DNA of 38,811 nt from positions 1-38,811 of the forward strand of contig JAERMQ010000035.1 in the NCBI GenBank assembly GCA_016844745.1. The letters run 5' to 3'. Positions 27,727 to 37,321 of this stretch are shown here, one piece after another. The notes under the pieces are model-generated. The model was given only the letters and a program-made list of their open reading frames with translations. It was not told the origin of the DNA and did no database searches. Position 1 is the first letter of the stretch, and each line of letters starts with the position of its first letter. The DNA comes from Ignavibacteria bacterium (GTDB taxonomy: Bacteria > Bacteroidota > Ignavibacteria > Kapaibacteriales > UBA2268). The translations under genes and the position numbers were made by a program.

Positions 27727-27746
27727 TTCGACAGAATGACAATTTA
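27727..27746. repeat. Fragment of the dispersed palindromic repeat
   Basis: The 27-base junction between rlmN and the convergent DUF2442 gene contains ttcgacagaatgacaattta, similar to one arm end (ttcgttcagaatgacattt) of the family at 22-102. Only part of one arm remains. Confidence 0.4.
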
Positions 27747-27750
27747 GTGC

Positions 27751-27996
27751 TTATCCAAATCTTCCATCTAATATTCCACTAACTGATAAATCCTCATCCA
27801 GTTCATTCCAGTGCAGACCAGTACCATCGCAAATAAGTTCGATATTATTTAATTGTATGTCTGTAGCTTTAGCCAATTTTTTATTTTTTGATGCAGGAAA
27901 ACGTAATTCTGCATCATTTGTAAATTTAAGACAAATAATTCTATTTTCAACCCAAACATTCCGGACTTGAACATCGTATTTAATATCCAAATACAT
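27751..27996 (-). CDS. DUF2442 domain protein
   Basis: An 81-residue single-domain protein. The alternation DVQVRNVWVENRIICLKFTN, then FPASKNKKLAKATDIQLNNI and GTGLHWNELDEDLSVSGIL, is typical of DUF2442 (the LHWxxLDEDxSVxGLL ending is the hallmark). The biochemical function is unknown. Its start overlaps the DUF4160 reading frame by 17 bases, so the pair is translated from one transcript. DUF4160/DUF2442 neighbours are often seen together in AT-rich and mobile contexts and have been treated as toxin-antitoxin-like; I regard that as inference here. Confidence 0.88.
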   Translation of the reverse strand: MYLDIKYDVQVRNVWVENRIICLKFTNDAELRFPASKNKKLAKATDIQLNNIELICDGTGLHWNELDEDLSVSGILDGRFG

Positions 27997-28216
27997 TATT
28001 CCATTTCTCCTTTATTTGTTCTAAATGTTTTTCAATCAACTCCTCGGCTTTAATTAAATCAGCGGATTTAAATCCTTTGGAATAATCTAGTTCTAAAGGA
28101 ATTAACCAAAATTTAGCAAAACCGCCGGCTTTGCGAACATGAATGTGAATAGGTTCGTTACCTTCATTAGTATAGAAGAAAAAAACAAATCCATCTTCTC
28201 TGAATACTTCCGGCAT
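27980..28216 (-). CDS. DUF4160 domain protein
   Basis: A 78-residue protein opening with MPEVFREDGFVFFFYTNEGN and EPIHIHVRK, the hallmark of DUF4160 (PxHxHV with two close histidines). The two histidines in EPIHIHV could be functional, but no activity is established. It is first in a two-gene unit with DUF2442, overlapping by 17 bases. The pair faces rlmN convergently and its promoter should lie in the 286-base spacer before 28503. The start has gggatt about 8 bases upstream, a weak ribosome site. Confidence 0.88.
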   Translation of the reverse strand: MPEVFREDGFVFFFYTNEGNEPIHIHVRKAGGFAKFWLIPLELDYSKGFKSADLIKAEELIEKHLEQIKEKWNNVFGY

Positions 28217-28502
28217 AAATTAATCCCTTTTATACAGTATTGAATCTTAATTTAAGAAAATATTTTATAACTGCAATGAAGACATTTTAAAATTCGTCAC
28301 AGTTTTATCGTATAAAGAAATATCAATTATAAAATATAATCAATCCAATGAATATTATAAGTACATTTAAGGTGTCCAATAAGATTCTAAAACTTTTTTC
28401 CTCACTAAATAAAAATTGAAAAGCCTTACATGTATTCAATATTATCCCTTGTATTCCGTTAATAGACTGTCGTAAATTATAAATTACAAGGTAATCCGAA
28501 AT

Positions 28503-30170
28503 ATGATGAAGTATAGAATTCGTATAATTTTTTTGATTTTACTACTGACTGTAAATGCTAATGCAAAAGAATCAGTAGTTTTGAAAGCAGCGGAAGCCGA
28601 ACTGACAAGAGCAATGTCGGAATTGAAGAACCAGCCTACACCACCATACTTTCTGGCTTATGGAATAACCGAAACTCATAAGGTAACAATCACAGCTTCC
28701 TTCGGTAAATTGAAAACGAATGTAACAAAAAGGGAAAGAGTATTGGATGTAAACGTAAGAGTTGGCAGCTATGATTTCGATAATACTCATATTATTCGCG
28801 GAGCGCGGTTCAATTTCGGTGGTAAAATGGGTGCAGACCCATTGCCGATCGAAGACGATGAATTATCAATTCGGAATGTAATTTGGAGCGCAACAGACAG
28901 GGATTATAAAGATGCATTGGAGAAGTTTGATAAAGCAAAAACCAATAAAGCAGTTAAAGTAAGGGAAGAGGATAGTTCCGCTGATTTTACACATGAAGAA
29001 CCTGTACAAAAAATTATCGATGCTAATCCGGTAAACGTTGATGTTGATTATTGGATTAAGCGCATTGAGAGTTTGTCTGCCGCATTTTCAAATAAAAATT
29101 GGTTATTGGTCGGCATGGTTTCTTTCAATGCCGAAATTGTAACAAAATATTACATAAGCAGCGAAGGTACCCGTCTTCAGTGGACAGAGCCGACATTTAG
29201 AATTTTTTCTTCTGCAAAAACAAAAGCCGATGATGGAATGAGCCTTCCACTATATAAAAGCTATTTTGGATTTGAACCTAATTCATTACCTGATGACGCT
29301 ACAATTACCAATGATATTAATAAAATGGTAGTTCTTCTTGATAATATGAGAAATGCTCCTTTAATGAATACGTATTCGGGACCGGCAATACTCTCCGGCG
29401 AAGCAGCGGGGGTATTCTTCCATGAAATTTTCGGGCATAGGGTAGAAGGTCACCGGCAGAAAGACCCTAATTCCAGCCAGACTTTCAAAAATGAAGTTGG
29501 GAAGAAAATCCTTCCCGATTTTATAGATGTTATTTTCGACCCAACTGTGAAAACCCGCAATGGCAGAGAAGTTTCAGGTTATTACTTGTTCGACGACGAA
29601 GGAATCAATGCACAAAAAGTAGCTTGTGTGGAAAAAGGAATTTTCGGGAACTTTCTGATGTCCCGGTCTCCAATTGAGAATTTTTCAAAGTCGAATGGGC
29701 ATGGCAGGCGCCAGGCTGGTTACGAAGCCTGTTCGCGGCAATCAAATTTAATGGTTATTCCACGGGAAACTGTATCCTATTCAAAACTGCGCGATATGCT
29801 GAAGGAGAAATGCAAGGAACAAAACAAGGAATTCGGATTAATGTTCGATGTTGTTCAGGGAGGTTTTACTTTTACCGGCAGGACAATTCCCAATGCTTTT
29901 AATGTCAACCCTCTCGTTGTTTATAAAATATTTGCCGACGGCAGACCTGATGAACTGGTACGAGGAGTCGATTTAATCGGTACACCGCTCTCAACCTTCG
30001 CAAATATCATTGCAGCGTCCGATGATTTAGGAATATTCAATGGTGTATGCGGCGCAGAATCCGGTGGAGTGCCGGTTTCTGCAAGCTCACCGAGTTTATT
30101 GGTATCGACTATCGAAGTACAGAAAAAAGCAAAATCACAGGCAAAACCACCGGTATTAACTCAACCATAA
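28503..30170 (+). CDS. Exported TldD/PmbA-family metalloprotease (intact metal site)
   Basis: A 555-residue member of the TldD/TldE (PmbA) family with a signal peptide (residues 1-21, RIIFLILLLTVNANA), so it should act outside the cytoplasm, unlike E. coli TldD. The zinc motif HExxxH is intact: His307, Glu308 and His312 in FFHEIFGHR. Cys516 in GVCGAESGGVPV matches the C-terminal metal-ligand position of TldD. YSGPAILSGEAAG and the YYISSEGTR strand are shared with the third gene downstream. An ATG at 28506 is an equally good start. The target is unknown; TldD/TldE in E. coli processes small peptides such as microcin B17 and CcdA. A small membrane-protein gene follows after 32 bases. Confidence 0.9.
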   Translation: MMKYRIRIIFLILLLTVNANAKESVVLKAAEAELTRAMSELKNQPTPPYFLAYGITETHKVTITASFGKLKTNVTKRERVLDVNVRVGSYDFDNTHIIRGARFNFGGKMGADPLPIEDDELSIRNVIWSATDRDYKDALEKFDKAKTNKAVKVREEDSSADFTHEEPVQKIIDANPVNVDVDYWIKRIESLSAAFSNKNWLLVGMVSFNAEIVTKYYISSEGTRLQWTEPTFRIFSSAKTKADDGMSLPLYKSYFGFEPNSLPDDATITNDINKMVVLLDNMRNAPLMNTYSGPAILSGEAAGVFFHEIFGHRVEGHRQKDPNSSQTFKNEVGKKILPDFIDVIFDPTVKTRNGREVSGYYLFDDEGINAQKVACVEKGIFGNFLMSRSPIENFSKSNGHGRRQAGYEACSRQSNLMVIPRETVSYSKLRDMLKEKCKEQNKEFGLMFDVVQGGFTFTGRTIPNAFNVNPLVVYKIFADGRPDELVRGVDLIGTPLSTFANIIAASDDLGIFNGVCGAESGGVPVSASSPSLLVSTIEVQKKAKSQAKPPVLTQP

Positions 30171-30202
30171 TTGTATAAAGTGGAAATAATAAGGAGTTAA
30201 CC

Positions 30203-30745
30203 ATGCAAGAGATTTTATTTGAGGAATCACAGCGAGTCGGGAAATTCTGGAGGAAAATACTTTATATTATTGTTTTAATAATCTCAATGTTTTTTATTCA
30301 TGGAGTAATTCGGCAATTATATTTCGATATTCCATTTGGAGATGAACCTCTTTCCGATAAGGGTCTTTTGTTGACTGTAATGTTAGCCGGATTAATTATA
30401 AGTTTAACTAGTGCCTTGATATTAAAAATTAACCTGATAACGATTGTGAAAAGGGATGGCTTGTATTTTAAATATTTTCCATTTCATTTAAAATTCAAAT
30501 ATTACTCAAAAGAGCAATTGAAATCCTTCGAAGTAAGAAAATATAATCCCATATTAGAATATGGTGGCTGGGGTATTAGACTCGGAATTTTTTCAAGAAG
30601 AGGCACTGCATATAATTTAACCGGTAATATCGGTTTGCAGTTTACAACTATGGATGATAAAAAAATATTAATTGGCACTCAAAAGCCTAATGAAATTGAT
30701 GCTGTAATGATGCAGGTATTCCCTCATGCAATTATTAAGAATTAG
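30203..30745 (+). CDS. Small two-helix membrane protein between the TldD-like genes
   Basis: A 180-residue protein with two hydrophobic segments, about 18-36 (ILYIIVLIISMFFIHGVI) and 57-77 (LLTVMLAGLIISLTSALIL). The C-terminal ~100 residues are mostly beta-strand by eye (KRDGLYFKYFPF, FEVRKYNP, YGGWGIRLG, TGNIGLQFTT) and resemble a small PH-like membrane domain. I do not recognise a named family with certainty. GGAG precedes the start. Its place between two paralogous TldD-like genes, in the same orientation and with gaps of 32 and 21 bases, makes one operon likely. Confidence 0.75.
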   Translation: MQEILFEESQRVGKFWRKILYIIVLIISMFFIHGVIRQLYFDIPFGDEPLSDKGLLLTVMLAGLIISLTSALILKINLITIVKRDGLYFKYFPFHLKFKYYSKEQLKSFEVRKYNPILEYGGWGIRLGIFSRRGTAYNLTGNIGLQFTTMDDKKILIGTQKPNEIDAVMMQVFPHAIIKN

Positions 30746-30766
30746 AAAAATATTTAGGAAGTTTAT

Positions 30767-32533
30767 ATGAAATTCACTATGCGAAAAACCTTTTTTACTT
30801 TATTCACATTGATTTTATTTTCAGGTAATTTACTTGCTAACAGTAGTTTAATGCAGGCAATGCGGGATGAAATCAAGCGTTCTATCGATAGTCTCAGTCT
30901 CGATAAACTACAAAAACCTTACTTTATCGAATATTCATTAATAAAATCGAAATCAAAGAATATTAAAGCCTCACTTGGAAGTCTAATCGAATCTGATAGT
31001 AATAGTTCAGCATATATTTCTGTTTCGGTTCGTGTAGGTAATTATAAATTCGATAATACAAATTTCTTCGATGTCGGGCTTGGATTCTTCGGTTCCGGTG
31101 ATGATGAGGAATCATTCAAGCTAAGGGAAATACCTCAAAATCCTGATTATAAAACCCTCCGGCGCGAACTATGGCTTGCAACCGATGCGGCGTACAAGCA
31201 GGCAGCGGAGATTTATTCCAAGAAGGAAGCTGCGATTAAAAACAGGTTAAGACAGGATACAACACATGATTTTACGCGAGTAACACCCCAGAAATTAACA
31301 GATACTTTTTCTATTCCAAAATTCGACACCAAAGAATTTGAAGAAAAGGTCAAATCCCTTTCCGTAATATTTTCGGATTATCCTGAAATCCAAACCTCCC
31401 AGGTTGTAACGGAATATTTACCCAAAACGATTTATTATGTTAACAGCGAAGGTAGGGAATACGTTAGAACAGACCTGTTCACTGGTATAGAAGTAGTTGC
31501 TACGGCTCAATCGTCCGATGGTATGCCATTACAGAATATATATTCGGCATATAGTCTTTCTCCAAGCGGACTTCCATCTAAAGACTCCCTTTTTAGGGCT
31601 ATTAAAGGTGTAGCAGAGAAATTGAAAAGTTTAACTGTTTCAGGTAAATTGTCTGAATCCTACTCAGGACCAATGCTTTTCGAAGGTCAGGCTGCGGCTG
31701 AAATTTTTGCCCAGATATTTGCACCGAATTTAGTATCTCAGCGTGAAGTGCTGTCAGATGGTGGATTGCAGGAAAGCGAACGTTATGGCGCTTTTCAAAG
31801 TAAAATCGGAGGCAGGGTTCTTCCCGAATTTCTATCTGTTTCCGACAATCCCAAAGCTAAGAATTTTTCCGGAACCGAACTTATAGGAAATTATTCAATC
31901 GATGACGACGGCATGGAATCAGTTGATACAAAGCTTGTTGAACATGGATTTTTAAAAACACTGCTATCATCGAGAATACCAACAAAACGAGTCAGAGCCT
32001 CAAACGGACATAAACGGGGAGGAGCCCCATGCTTCTCGAATCCGGAATTACATTCGGATGCCGAACATATAAAATCACCGAAGGAATTGAAAGAAAAATT
32101 AATCGAACTTTGCAAAAATCGTGAATTACCATTTGGTATAATTGTTCGCAAGACAATGAATCAAAATATAATGTTTACTACTTTATATCGCGTATCTGGT
32201 GGCGGATTTCAATTTTCCCAGGGAGGCGGTAAGGTTTCTGTTGTTGAAGCATACAAGGTATTCCCTGATGGGAGTGAAGAATTAATTCGCGGGTCAAATA
32301 TCAATGGATTAACGGTTCAATCTTTTAAAGATATTTTGCTAACCGGAAGAGACAAGTATGTATTGAATTTATTAGCTCCTGCAGTTGTATCGCCGTTTTT
32401 TACCGGGGGAAGTCAATATTTATCAGCCAGTATGATTGTGCCGGATTTACTTTTCGAGGATTGCGAACTTAAACCTGTTGAGGACGATTTTCCCAAATTG
32501 CCATTTTTGTCTAATCCTTTGAAGAGTGACTGA
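30767..32533 (+). CDS. Exported TldE/PmbA-like protein with lost metal motif
   Basis: A 588-residue paralogue of the 28503 gene product with its own signal peptide (TFFTLFTLILFSGNLLAN). The overall order is kept: YYVNSEGREY near 223-232, YSGPMLFEGQAAA at 299-311 and the C-terminal GGGFQFSQGGG segment. The HExxxH site, however, reads Ala315-Gln-Ile-Phe-Ala-Pro320, so both histidines and the glutamate are gone, and no cysteine sits at the C-terminal ligand position. In E. coli the TldE partner also lacks the metal motif, so a heterodimer of active and inactive subunits fits. AGGAAG stands about 8 bases before the ATG. A terminator follows. Confidence 0.87.
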   Translation: MKFTMRKTFFTLFTLILFSGNLLANSSLMQAMRDEIKRSIDSLSLDKLQKPYFIEYSLIKSKSKNIKASLGSLIESDSNSSAYISVSVRVGNYKFDNTNFFDVGLGFFGSGDDEESFKLREIPQNPDYKTLRRELWLATDAAYKQAAEIYSKKEAAIKNRLRQDTTHDFTRVTPQKLTDTFSIPKFDTKEFEEKVKSLSVIFSDYPEIQTSQVVTEYLPKTIYYVNSEGREYVRTDLFTGIEVVATAQSSDGMPLQNIYSAYSLSPSGLPSKDSLFRAIKGVAEKLKSLTVSGKLSESYSGPMLFEGQAAAEIFAQIFAPNLVSQREVLSDGGLQESERYGAFQSKIGGRVLPEFLSVSDNPKAKNFSGTELIGNYSIDDDGMESVDTKLVEHGFLKTLLSSRIPTKRVRASNGHKRGGAPCFSNPELHSDAEHIKSPKELKEKLIELCKNRELPFGIIVRKTMNQNIMFTTLYRVSGGGFQFSQGGGKVSVVEAYKVFPDGSEELIRGSNINGLTVQSFKDILLTGRDKYVLNLLAPAVVSPFFTGGSQYLSASMIVPDLLFEDCELKPVEDDFPKLPFLSNPLKSD

Positions 32534-32556
32534 TTTTCGTAATTAATTTATTTTGT

Positions 32557-32602
32557 AAAACTCCTTAATGAACTGAAGAGATTATTAAGGAGTTTTTTTT
32601 TA
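32557..32602 (+). terminator. Intrinsic terminator after the TldD/TldE-like operon
   Basis: AAAACTCCTTAAT at 32557-32569 pairs with ATTAAGGAGTTTT at 32584-32596 across a 14-base loop, continuing into a run of T residues. It lies 24 bases after the stop. Confidence 0.88.
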
Positions 32603-32653
32603 TAAAAAAATCGAATCAAAAATTTATTATATTATTGTTGTACACTTCTTGAT

Positions 32654-32661
32654 TATTTTTG
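32654..32661 (+). promoter_or_regulatory. Possible -7 box upstream of the histidine kinase (TATTTTTG)
   Basis: TATTTTTG fits TAnnTTTG, with TTG at 32635-32637 sixteen bases upstream (usual spacing about 19). It lies 142 bases before the kinase start and just after the previous terminator. Weak but plausible. Confidence 0.25.
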
Positions 32662-32802
32662 CAGCATGAAATTGACAATATTAAAGGAAAAAATTAATAA
32701 AAATCTTTTATGCTCAAAATAAAATAAATTTTTTCTGACTGGTATGACATTTGCTTTAAGAATTTTGATTAAATAATAATTTGTTGGAAATAGTGATAAT
32801 TT

Positions 32803-35800
32803 ATGGATTATAAATTAGAAGATTTGCTTGATATAAAGATGTTTCAATCACTTCAGGACAGATTGAACGAAATTTATTCATTCCCATCGGCAATTATTGA
32901 TAATGACGGCAAAATACTGACTGCTACTGCCTGGCAGGATATTTGTACAAAATTCCATCGATTAAATAAGGAATGTGAGATTGAGTGTATCAAAAGCGAC
33001 AGATTTATTGAGGAACATTTATCGGAAGCCGATCCAGCCGTTAGCTACAAGTGCCCCCATGGATTAATTGATAATGCAGCGCCAATAATTATCGATGGAA
33101 TGTATCTCGGTAATTTTTTTACAGGACAATTTTTTCTGGAACCTCCCGAACTAAATTTCTTCCGTGAACAAGCCGCCAGATACGGATTCGATGAATTTTT
33201 ATATCTTGAAGCCGTAAAGAAAGTTCCTATATGGAGTAAAGAACAGTTAAACAGTTATTTATATTTTATTAAAGGATTAATTGAAGTAATAGCCGGTATC
33301 GGATTAAAAAATGTAAAAGAAATTGAAGCTAATAAGAAGATAAAAAAAAGCGAGGAACAATACAAAACTGTCATCCGGACATCACATGACGGTTTCTGGA
33401 TTGTTGATAGGGAAGGTAATATTTTAGTAGCTAATGATGCATATAGCCGTATGAGTGGTTACTCCATAGAAGAAATTGTCAAAATGAGGATTTCAGATAT
33501 GGAAGCTATTGAAAAAGTTGATGAAATACAATCACATAAAGAGAAATTGATAGAAGAGGGTGGTGGTATTTTCGAAACAAGACATCAACGTAAGGATAGG
33601 AGTATTTTTGATGTTGAAGTATCCGTCAATTATATTGCTGAAGATAGTGGCAGATTTTATGTTTTTATTCGTGATATTTCCGTACGCAAAAAAGCAGAAA
33701 CAGCTATAAAGGACAGCGAAGAAAAATTCCGCAAATTACATGAAATGTCACCTGTTTCAATCGTTTTAAATCTACTTGAAACAGGCGAATTCCTTGATTC
33801 GAATCAGGCTCTTTGGGATATTACCGGTTACGATGAAGGAGAATTCCGGAGGTTGACATATTGGGATATTACACCAAAAGAATATGAGGAACAAGAAGCC
33901 CAGCAATTAGAACTACTCCGTACAATAGGGAAATATGGTCCGTACGAAAAGGAATATATCCGGAAAGATGGTTCGAGAGTACCAGTCTTGTTAAATGGTG
34001 TCCGAATAAAAGATAATATTGGGAGGGATTTGATTTATTCTGTAGTTCAGGATATTACTGCACTGAAAATAAAAGAAAAAGCCTTGAGTATTGAACGTGA
34101 TAGAGCAAAACAATACTTCGATACCGCTGCTGTACTTATGGTAGCAATGAATGTTAATGGTGATATAGTGAGTTTGAACAAAAAAGGATATGAAATTCTA
34201 GAACACGAAGAAGACGAATTAATTGGTCTCAATTGGTTTGAAAATTTCCTGCCGGAATATAATAAACAATATATCCGGAATATATTTAAAGATTTAATGT
34301 CAGGAAAAAGAAAAGTCACCGAAGGTTATGAGAATGCAATTATCACTATTACCGGTAAAGAAATTTTAATTCGATGGCATAATTCATTACTTTATGATGG
34401 CAACAATAATATTGTTGGAATTTTAGCTTCAGGGGAGGATATTACTGAATACAAAAAAGCGGAAGAAGCATTGAAAGAAGCCGAACTAAAATATCGTACC
34501 ATTGCCGATTATACGTATGATATGGAGTTCTGGAAATCGCCTTCCGAGGAATTCCTTTATATGTCCAATTCATGCAAAAGAATTACCGGATATGAAGTAA
34601 AGGAATTTCTGGATGACCCGGATTTATTCTTAAAAATAATCTATCCCGATGATAAACAAATATGGAAGAAACATCGTTTAGAAGCTACTCAAAGGATGGA
34701 ACTGTCAGTTGCCGTTTTTCGTATAGTAAGAGCAGATGGTTATGTTCGCTGGATTGAACATTGCTGTAATCCGGTTTACGACACTAACGGTTATTTTATC
34801 GGTACACGTGGCAGTAACAGGGATATTACCGAACGAAAAAATTCGGAAGAAGCATTGATAGCAGCGAAACACCGTGCCGAAGAAAGTGAGAAACTTCTTA
34901 AAGAGGCTCAGAGTCTGGCTCAATTAGGTTATTGGAGCTGGGATATTCCAACTAATACCATAAATTGGTCTGAAGAGGTTTATAAAATAAATGGGCTTAA
35001 TCCAGATGAAGATATTCCAAAATTTGAGGATATGATTTTGCGTTATGTACCGGAAAGCAGAAATAGAATGTTGTCTGCTGTGGATAAAGCACTTGAAGAC
35101 GGAAAACCGTTTGAATTGGAACTTGAATTGATAAGACCTGATAATACAGCAAGATGGATTGTATCAAAAGGTAATCCTGTACAAGATACCAATGGAAAGG
35201 TATTCAGGATTTTTGGAACCGTTATGGATATTACCGAACGAATTGAGTTCGAAGTGGAAATATTAAAAGCCAAGCAAAAAGCCGAACAGAGTGATAAATT
35301 AAAAACATCATTTCTTCAGAATATGTCCCATGAAATTAGGACCCCATTAAATGGAATAATTGGCTTTTCAACTTTACTCAAAGATTGGAAAGATATAATC
35401 GAAGATGATAGAAATTCTTTTATTGATATGATAATCACTTCTTCGAATCGTTTATTAGGTATAGTAAATGATGTCCTGGAATTATCAAGATTGGACAGTG
35501 GCTTGGTTACGGCAGTTCCTGCGGTTTTTTCAATTGAGGAATTTTTCAGGTATTTTGGGAACGCATTTGGAAAAAAAATCAGAGACAAAGGATTGAGATT
35601 TATTGAATCGCTGCCGTCCGATTGCAGAAATATTTCGCTACACACCGACAAAGACAAGCTCATCCAGATTCTAACTAACTTTATAACCAATGCAATTAAA
35701 TTTACCGATAAAGAAGAAATTGAATTTGGGTGTAATCTCAATGGCGCTCAATTAGAAATTTTCGTTAGGGATACAGGGATTGGAATTAAAGAGGAATTTT

Positions 35801-36405
35801 TGGAGAAAATATTTGAACGCTTTTGGCAATATGAAGCTTTAACAGATAGAAAGTTCGGTGGTACAGGATTGGGATTATCAATAACAAGAGGATTAGCTGA
35901 CATTCTTGGTGTGGCAATTATCGTTAGTTCGGAATACGGCACCGGTTCAAAGTTTACTATAGTCCTGCCTAATGAACTTATTGTGTTAGGAAAAACCGGA
36001 CAACCTTTTGCAGGAGCGATTCAGGAAATTCTGTTAGATTTAAAAGGTATCAGGATATTGATTGTCGATGATGAAAATATCAATAATCATTTATTTCATG
36101 AGTTTTTTAAAAGGGAAGAAGTGCAAATATCCTGGGTTAAAAACGGTAAGCAGGCTGTTGATTTGGTTGATAAAGAAAGATTTGATATAATTTTAATGGA
36201 TTTGAAAATGCCGATTATGGATGGTTTGCAGGCAACCCGATTAATCAAACAACGAGCACCGGACCTGCCTATTATAGCACAGACTGCATATTCCCATTCC
36301 GAGGAAATGAACTTAGCCACAGAAGCAGGCTGCGATGCTTTTATTTCAAAACCTATTTTTAAAGAGCAATTATTTGACATTATCCGGAATTTATTGAAAA
36401 GATGA
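32803..36405 (+). CDS. PocR-PAS hybrid histidine kinase
   Basis: A 1200-residue sensor without membrane segments, so probably cytoplasmic. Residues 5-170 look like a PocR sensory domain with four conserved cysteines (Cys48, Cys58, Cys62, Cys84). Five PAS domains follow at about 185-300, 305-425, 430-550, 560-680 and 700-815, most ending in a DITE/DIT-type motif. The kinase core has phospho-acceptor His843 in SHEIRTPLNG, an N-box at 959-967 (NFITNAIKF), DTGIGI at 990-995 and FGGTGLGLSI near 1018-1027. A receiver domain begins at about 1083 (VDDEN), with phospho-acceptor Asp1133 in LMDLKMP. There is no output domain, so phosphate is presumably passed to a protein encoded elsewhere. The stop overlaps the next start (ATGA). 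Confidence 0.93.
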   Translation: MDYKLEDLLDIKMFQSLQDRLNEIYSFPSAIIDNDGKILTATAWQDICTKFHRLNKECEIECIKSDRFIEEHLSEADPAVSYKCPHGLIDNAAPIIIDGMYLGNFFTGQFFLEPPELNFFREQAARYGFDEFLYLEAVKKVPIWSKEQLNSYLYFIKGLIEVIAGIGLKNVKEIEANKKIKKSEEQYKTVIRTSHDGFWIVDREGNILVANDAYSRMSGYSIEEIVKMRISDMEAIEKVDEIQSHKEKLIEEGGGIFETRHQRKDRSIFDVEVSVNYIAEDSGRFYVFIRDISVRKKAETAIKDSEEKFRKLHEMSPVSIVLNLLETGEFLDSNQALWDITGYDEGEFRRLTYWDITPKEYEEQEAQQLELLRTIGKYGPYEKEYIRKDGSRVPVLLNGVRIKDNIGRDLIYSVVQDITALKIKEKALSIERDRAKQYFDTAAVLMVAMNVNGDIVSLNKKGYEILEHEEDELIGLNWFENFLPEYNKQYIRNIFKDLMSGKRKVTEGYENAIITITGKEILIRWHNSLLYDGNNNIVGILASGEDITEYKKAEEALKEAELKYRTIADYTYDMEFWKSPSEEFLYMSNSCKRITGYEVKEFLDDPDLFLKIIYPDDKQIWKKHRLEATQRMELSVAVFRIVRADGYVRWIEHCCNPVYDTNGYFIGTRGSNRDITERKNSEEALIAAKHRAEESEKLLKEAQSLAQLGYWSWDIPTNTINWSEEVYKINGLNPDEDIPKFEDMILRYVPESRNRMLSAVDKALEDGKPFELELELIRPDNTARWIVSKGNPVQDTNGKVFRIFGTVMDITERIEFEVEILKAKQKAEQSDKLKTSFLQNMSHEIRTPLNGIIGFSTLLKDWKDIIEDDRNSFIDMIITSSNRLLGIVNDVLELSRLDSGLVTAVPAVFSIEEFFRYFGNAFGKKIRDKGLRFIESLPSDCRNISLHTDKDKLIQILTNFITNAIKFTDKEEIEFGCNLNGAQLEIFVRDTGIGIKEEFLEKIFERFWQYEALTDRKFGGTGLGLSITRGLADILGVAIIVSSEYGTGSKFTIVLPNELIVLGKTGQPFAGAIQEILLDLKGIRILIVDDENINNHLFHEFFKREEVQISWVKNGKQAVDLVDKERFDIILMDLKMPIMDGLQATRLIKQRAPDLPIIAQTAYSHSEEMNLATEAGCDAFISKPIFKEQLFDIIRNLLKR

Positions 36406-37256
36406 ACCATTTACTTCTAAAGAAACGAAAAAAGCTTGAATCGGCTCCAAAAGCCTATGATAATTCATTATTTATTCATAGCCCTGAAGGTAGAATCATA
36501 CGCCTTCAAAGTGAATATCTTTATCCTTTGCAGCATTTCAAGAAACAACATATAAAGAAATATATTATTTTCTTCGGTTCGGCAAGGGTCTTGCCCATAG
36601 AGAAATTTAATGATAAGCTTGATGAACTCAATACTCAATTTCTTAGCGCCGATTCGGAAAATAGACCAATTATTGAAAAAGAAATCGCATTGCTGAATAA
36701 AAAAAGGTTTCTTTCGGATGTTTATGAAGAAACAGTTCAATTAACACAAATGCTGACTGATTGGACAAAATCCATGAGTTATGAAAACAGGTTTCATATT
36801 TGTACAGGAGGCGGTCCGGGTTTGATGGAAGCAGCAAATAAAGGCGCTTATCTGGCTCAGGGGAAATCCATCGGATTGAATATCAGTCTGCCGTTCGAAC
36901 AGTTCCCGAATCCATATATCAGCCGTGAGTTAAATTTTGAATTTCATTATTTTTTCATGAGGAAATTTTGGTTCGTTTACTTAGGACAGGCATTAGTGGC
37001 TTTGCCCGGAGGGTTTGGTACATTGGATGAATTAATGGAAATATTAACCTTGCGGCAAACACAAAAAATGACCCGACCGCTTCCAATAATACTTTATAAA
37101 AAGGATTTTTGGGAGAAAGTAATCAATTTCGATTATTTAATTGAGGTGGGACTGATTTCGCAGGATGATATGAAATTATTTACTTATGCTGATTGCCCTG
37201 AAGAAGCATTCGGGTATTTGAAGAATAGTCTATCTGAAATTCATCATTTGAAATGA
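36402..37256 (+). CDS. LOG family protein (lysine-decarboxylase-like, TIGR00730)
   Basis: A 284-residue cytoplasmic Rossmann-fold protein of the family that includes cytokinin-activating nucleotide phosphoribohydrolases. FFGSAR at 57-62 opens the nucleotide-binding fold, CTGGGPGLMEAAN at 134-146 is conserved, and PGGFGTLDE at 202-210 is the defining catalytic motif. An N-terminal extension of about 50 residues and an insert near 75-105 make it longer than the ~190-residue core. It overlaps the histidine kinase by four bases (ATGA), so the two are translationally coupled. Hydrolysis of AMP or a related nucleotide is likely; a hormone role is not implied. No true lysine decarboxylase activity is expected. 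Confidence 0.92.
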   Translation: MNHLLLKKRKKLESAPKAYDNSLFIHSPEGRIIRLQSEYLYPLQHFKKQHIKKYIIFFGSARVLPIEKFNDKLDELNTQFLSADSENRPIIEKEIALLNKKRFLSDVYEETVQLTQMLTDWTKSMSYENRFHICTGGGPGLMEAANKGAYLAQGKSIGLNISLPFEQFPNPYISRELNFEFHYFFMRKFWFVYLGQALVALPGGFGTLDELMEILTLRQTQKMTRPLPIILYKKDFWEKVINFDYLIEVGLISQDDMKLFTYADCPEEAFGYLKNSLSEIHHLK

Positions 37257-37321
37257 GATTTTTTATTAAGCTATTGGGATTCTAATTATCAAAAATAAAT
37301 TACTACGCAAAATCACTATTG

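Noticed and set aside
35316..35741. 141-residue minus-strand frame within the histidine kinase
   Set aside because: It is antisense to the HisKA and ATPase regions and best explained by codon bias of the real gene.
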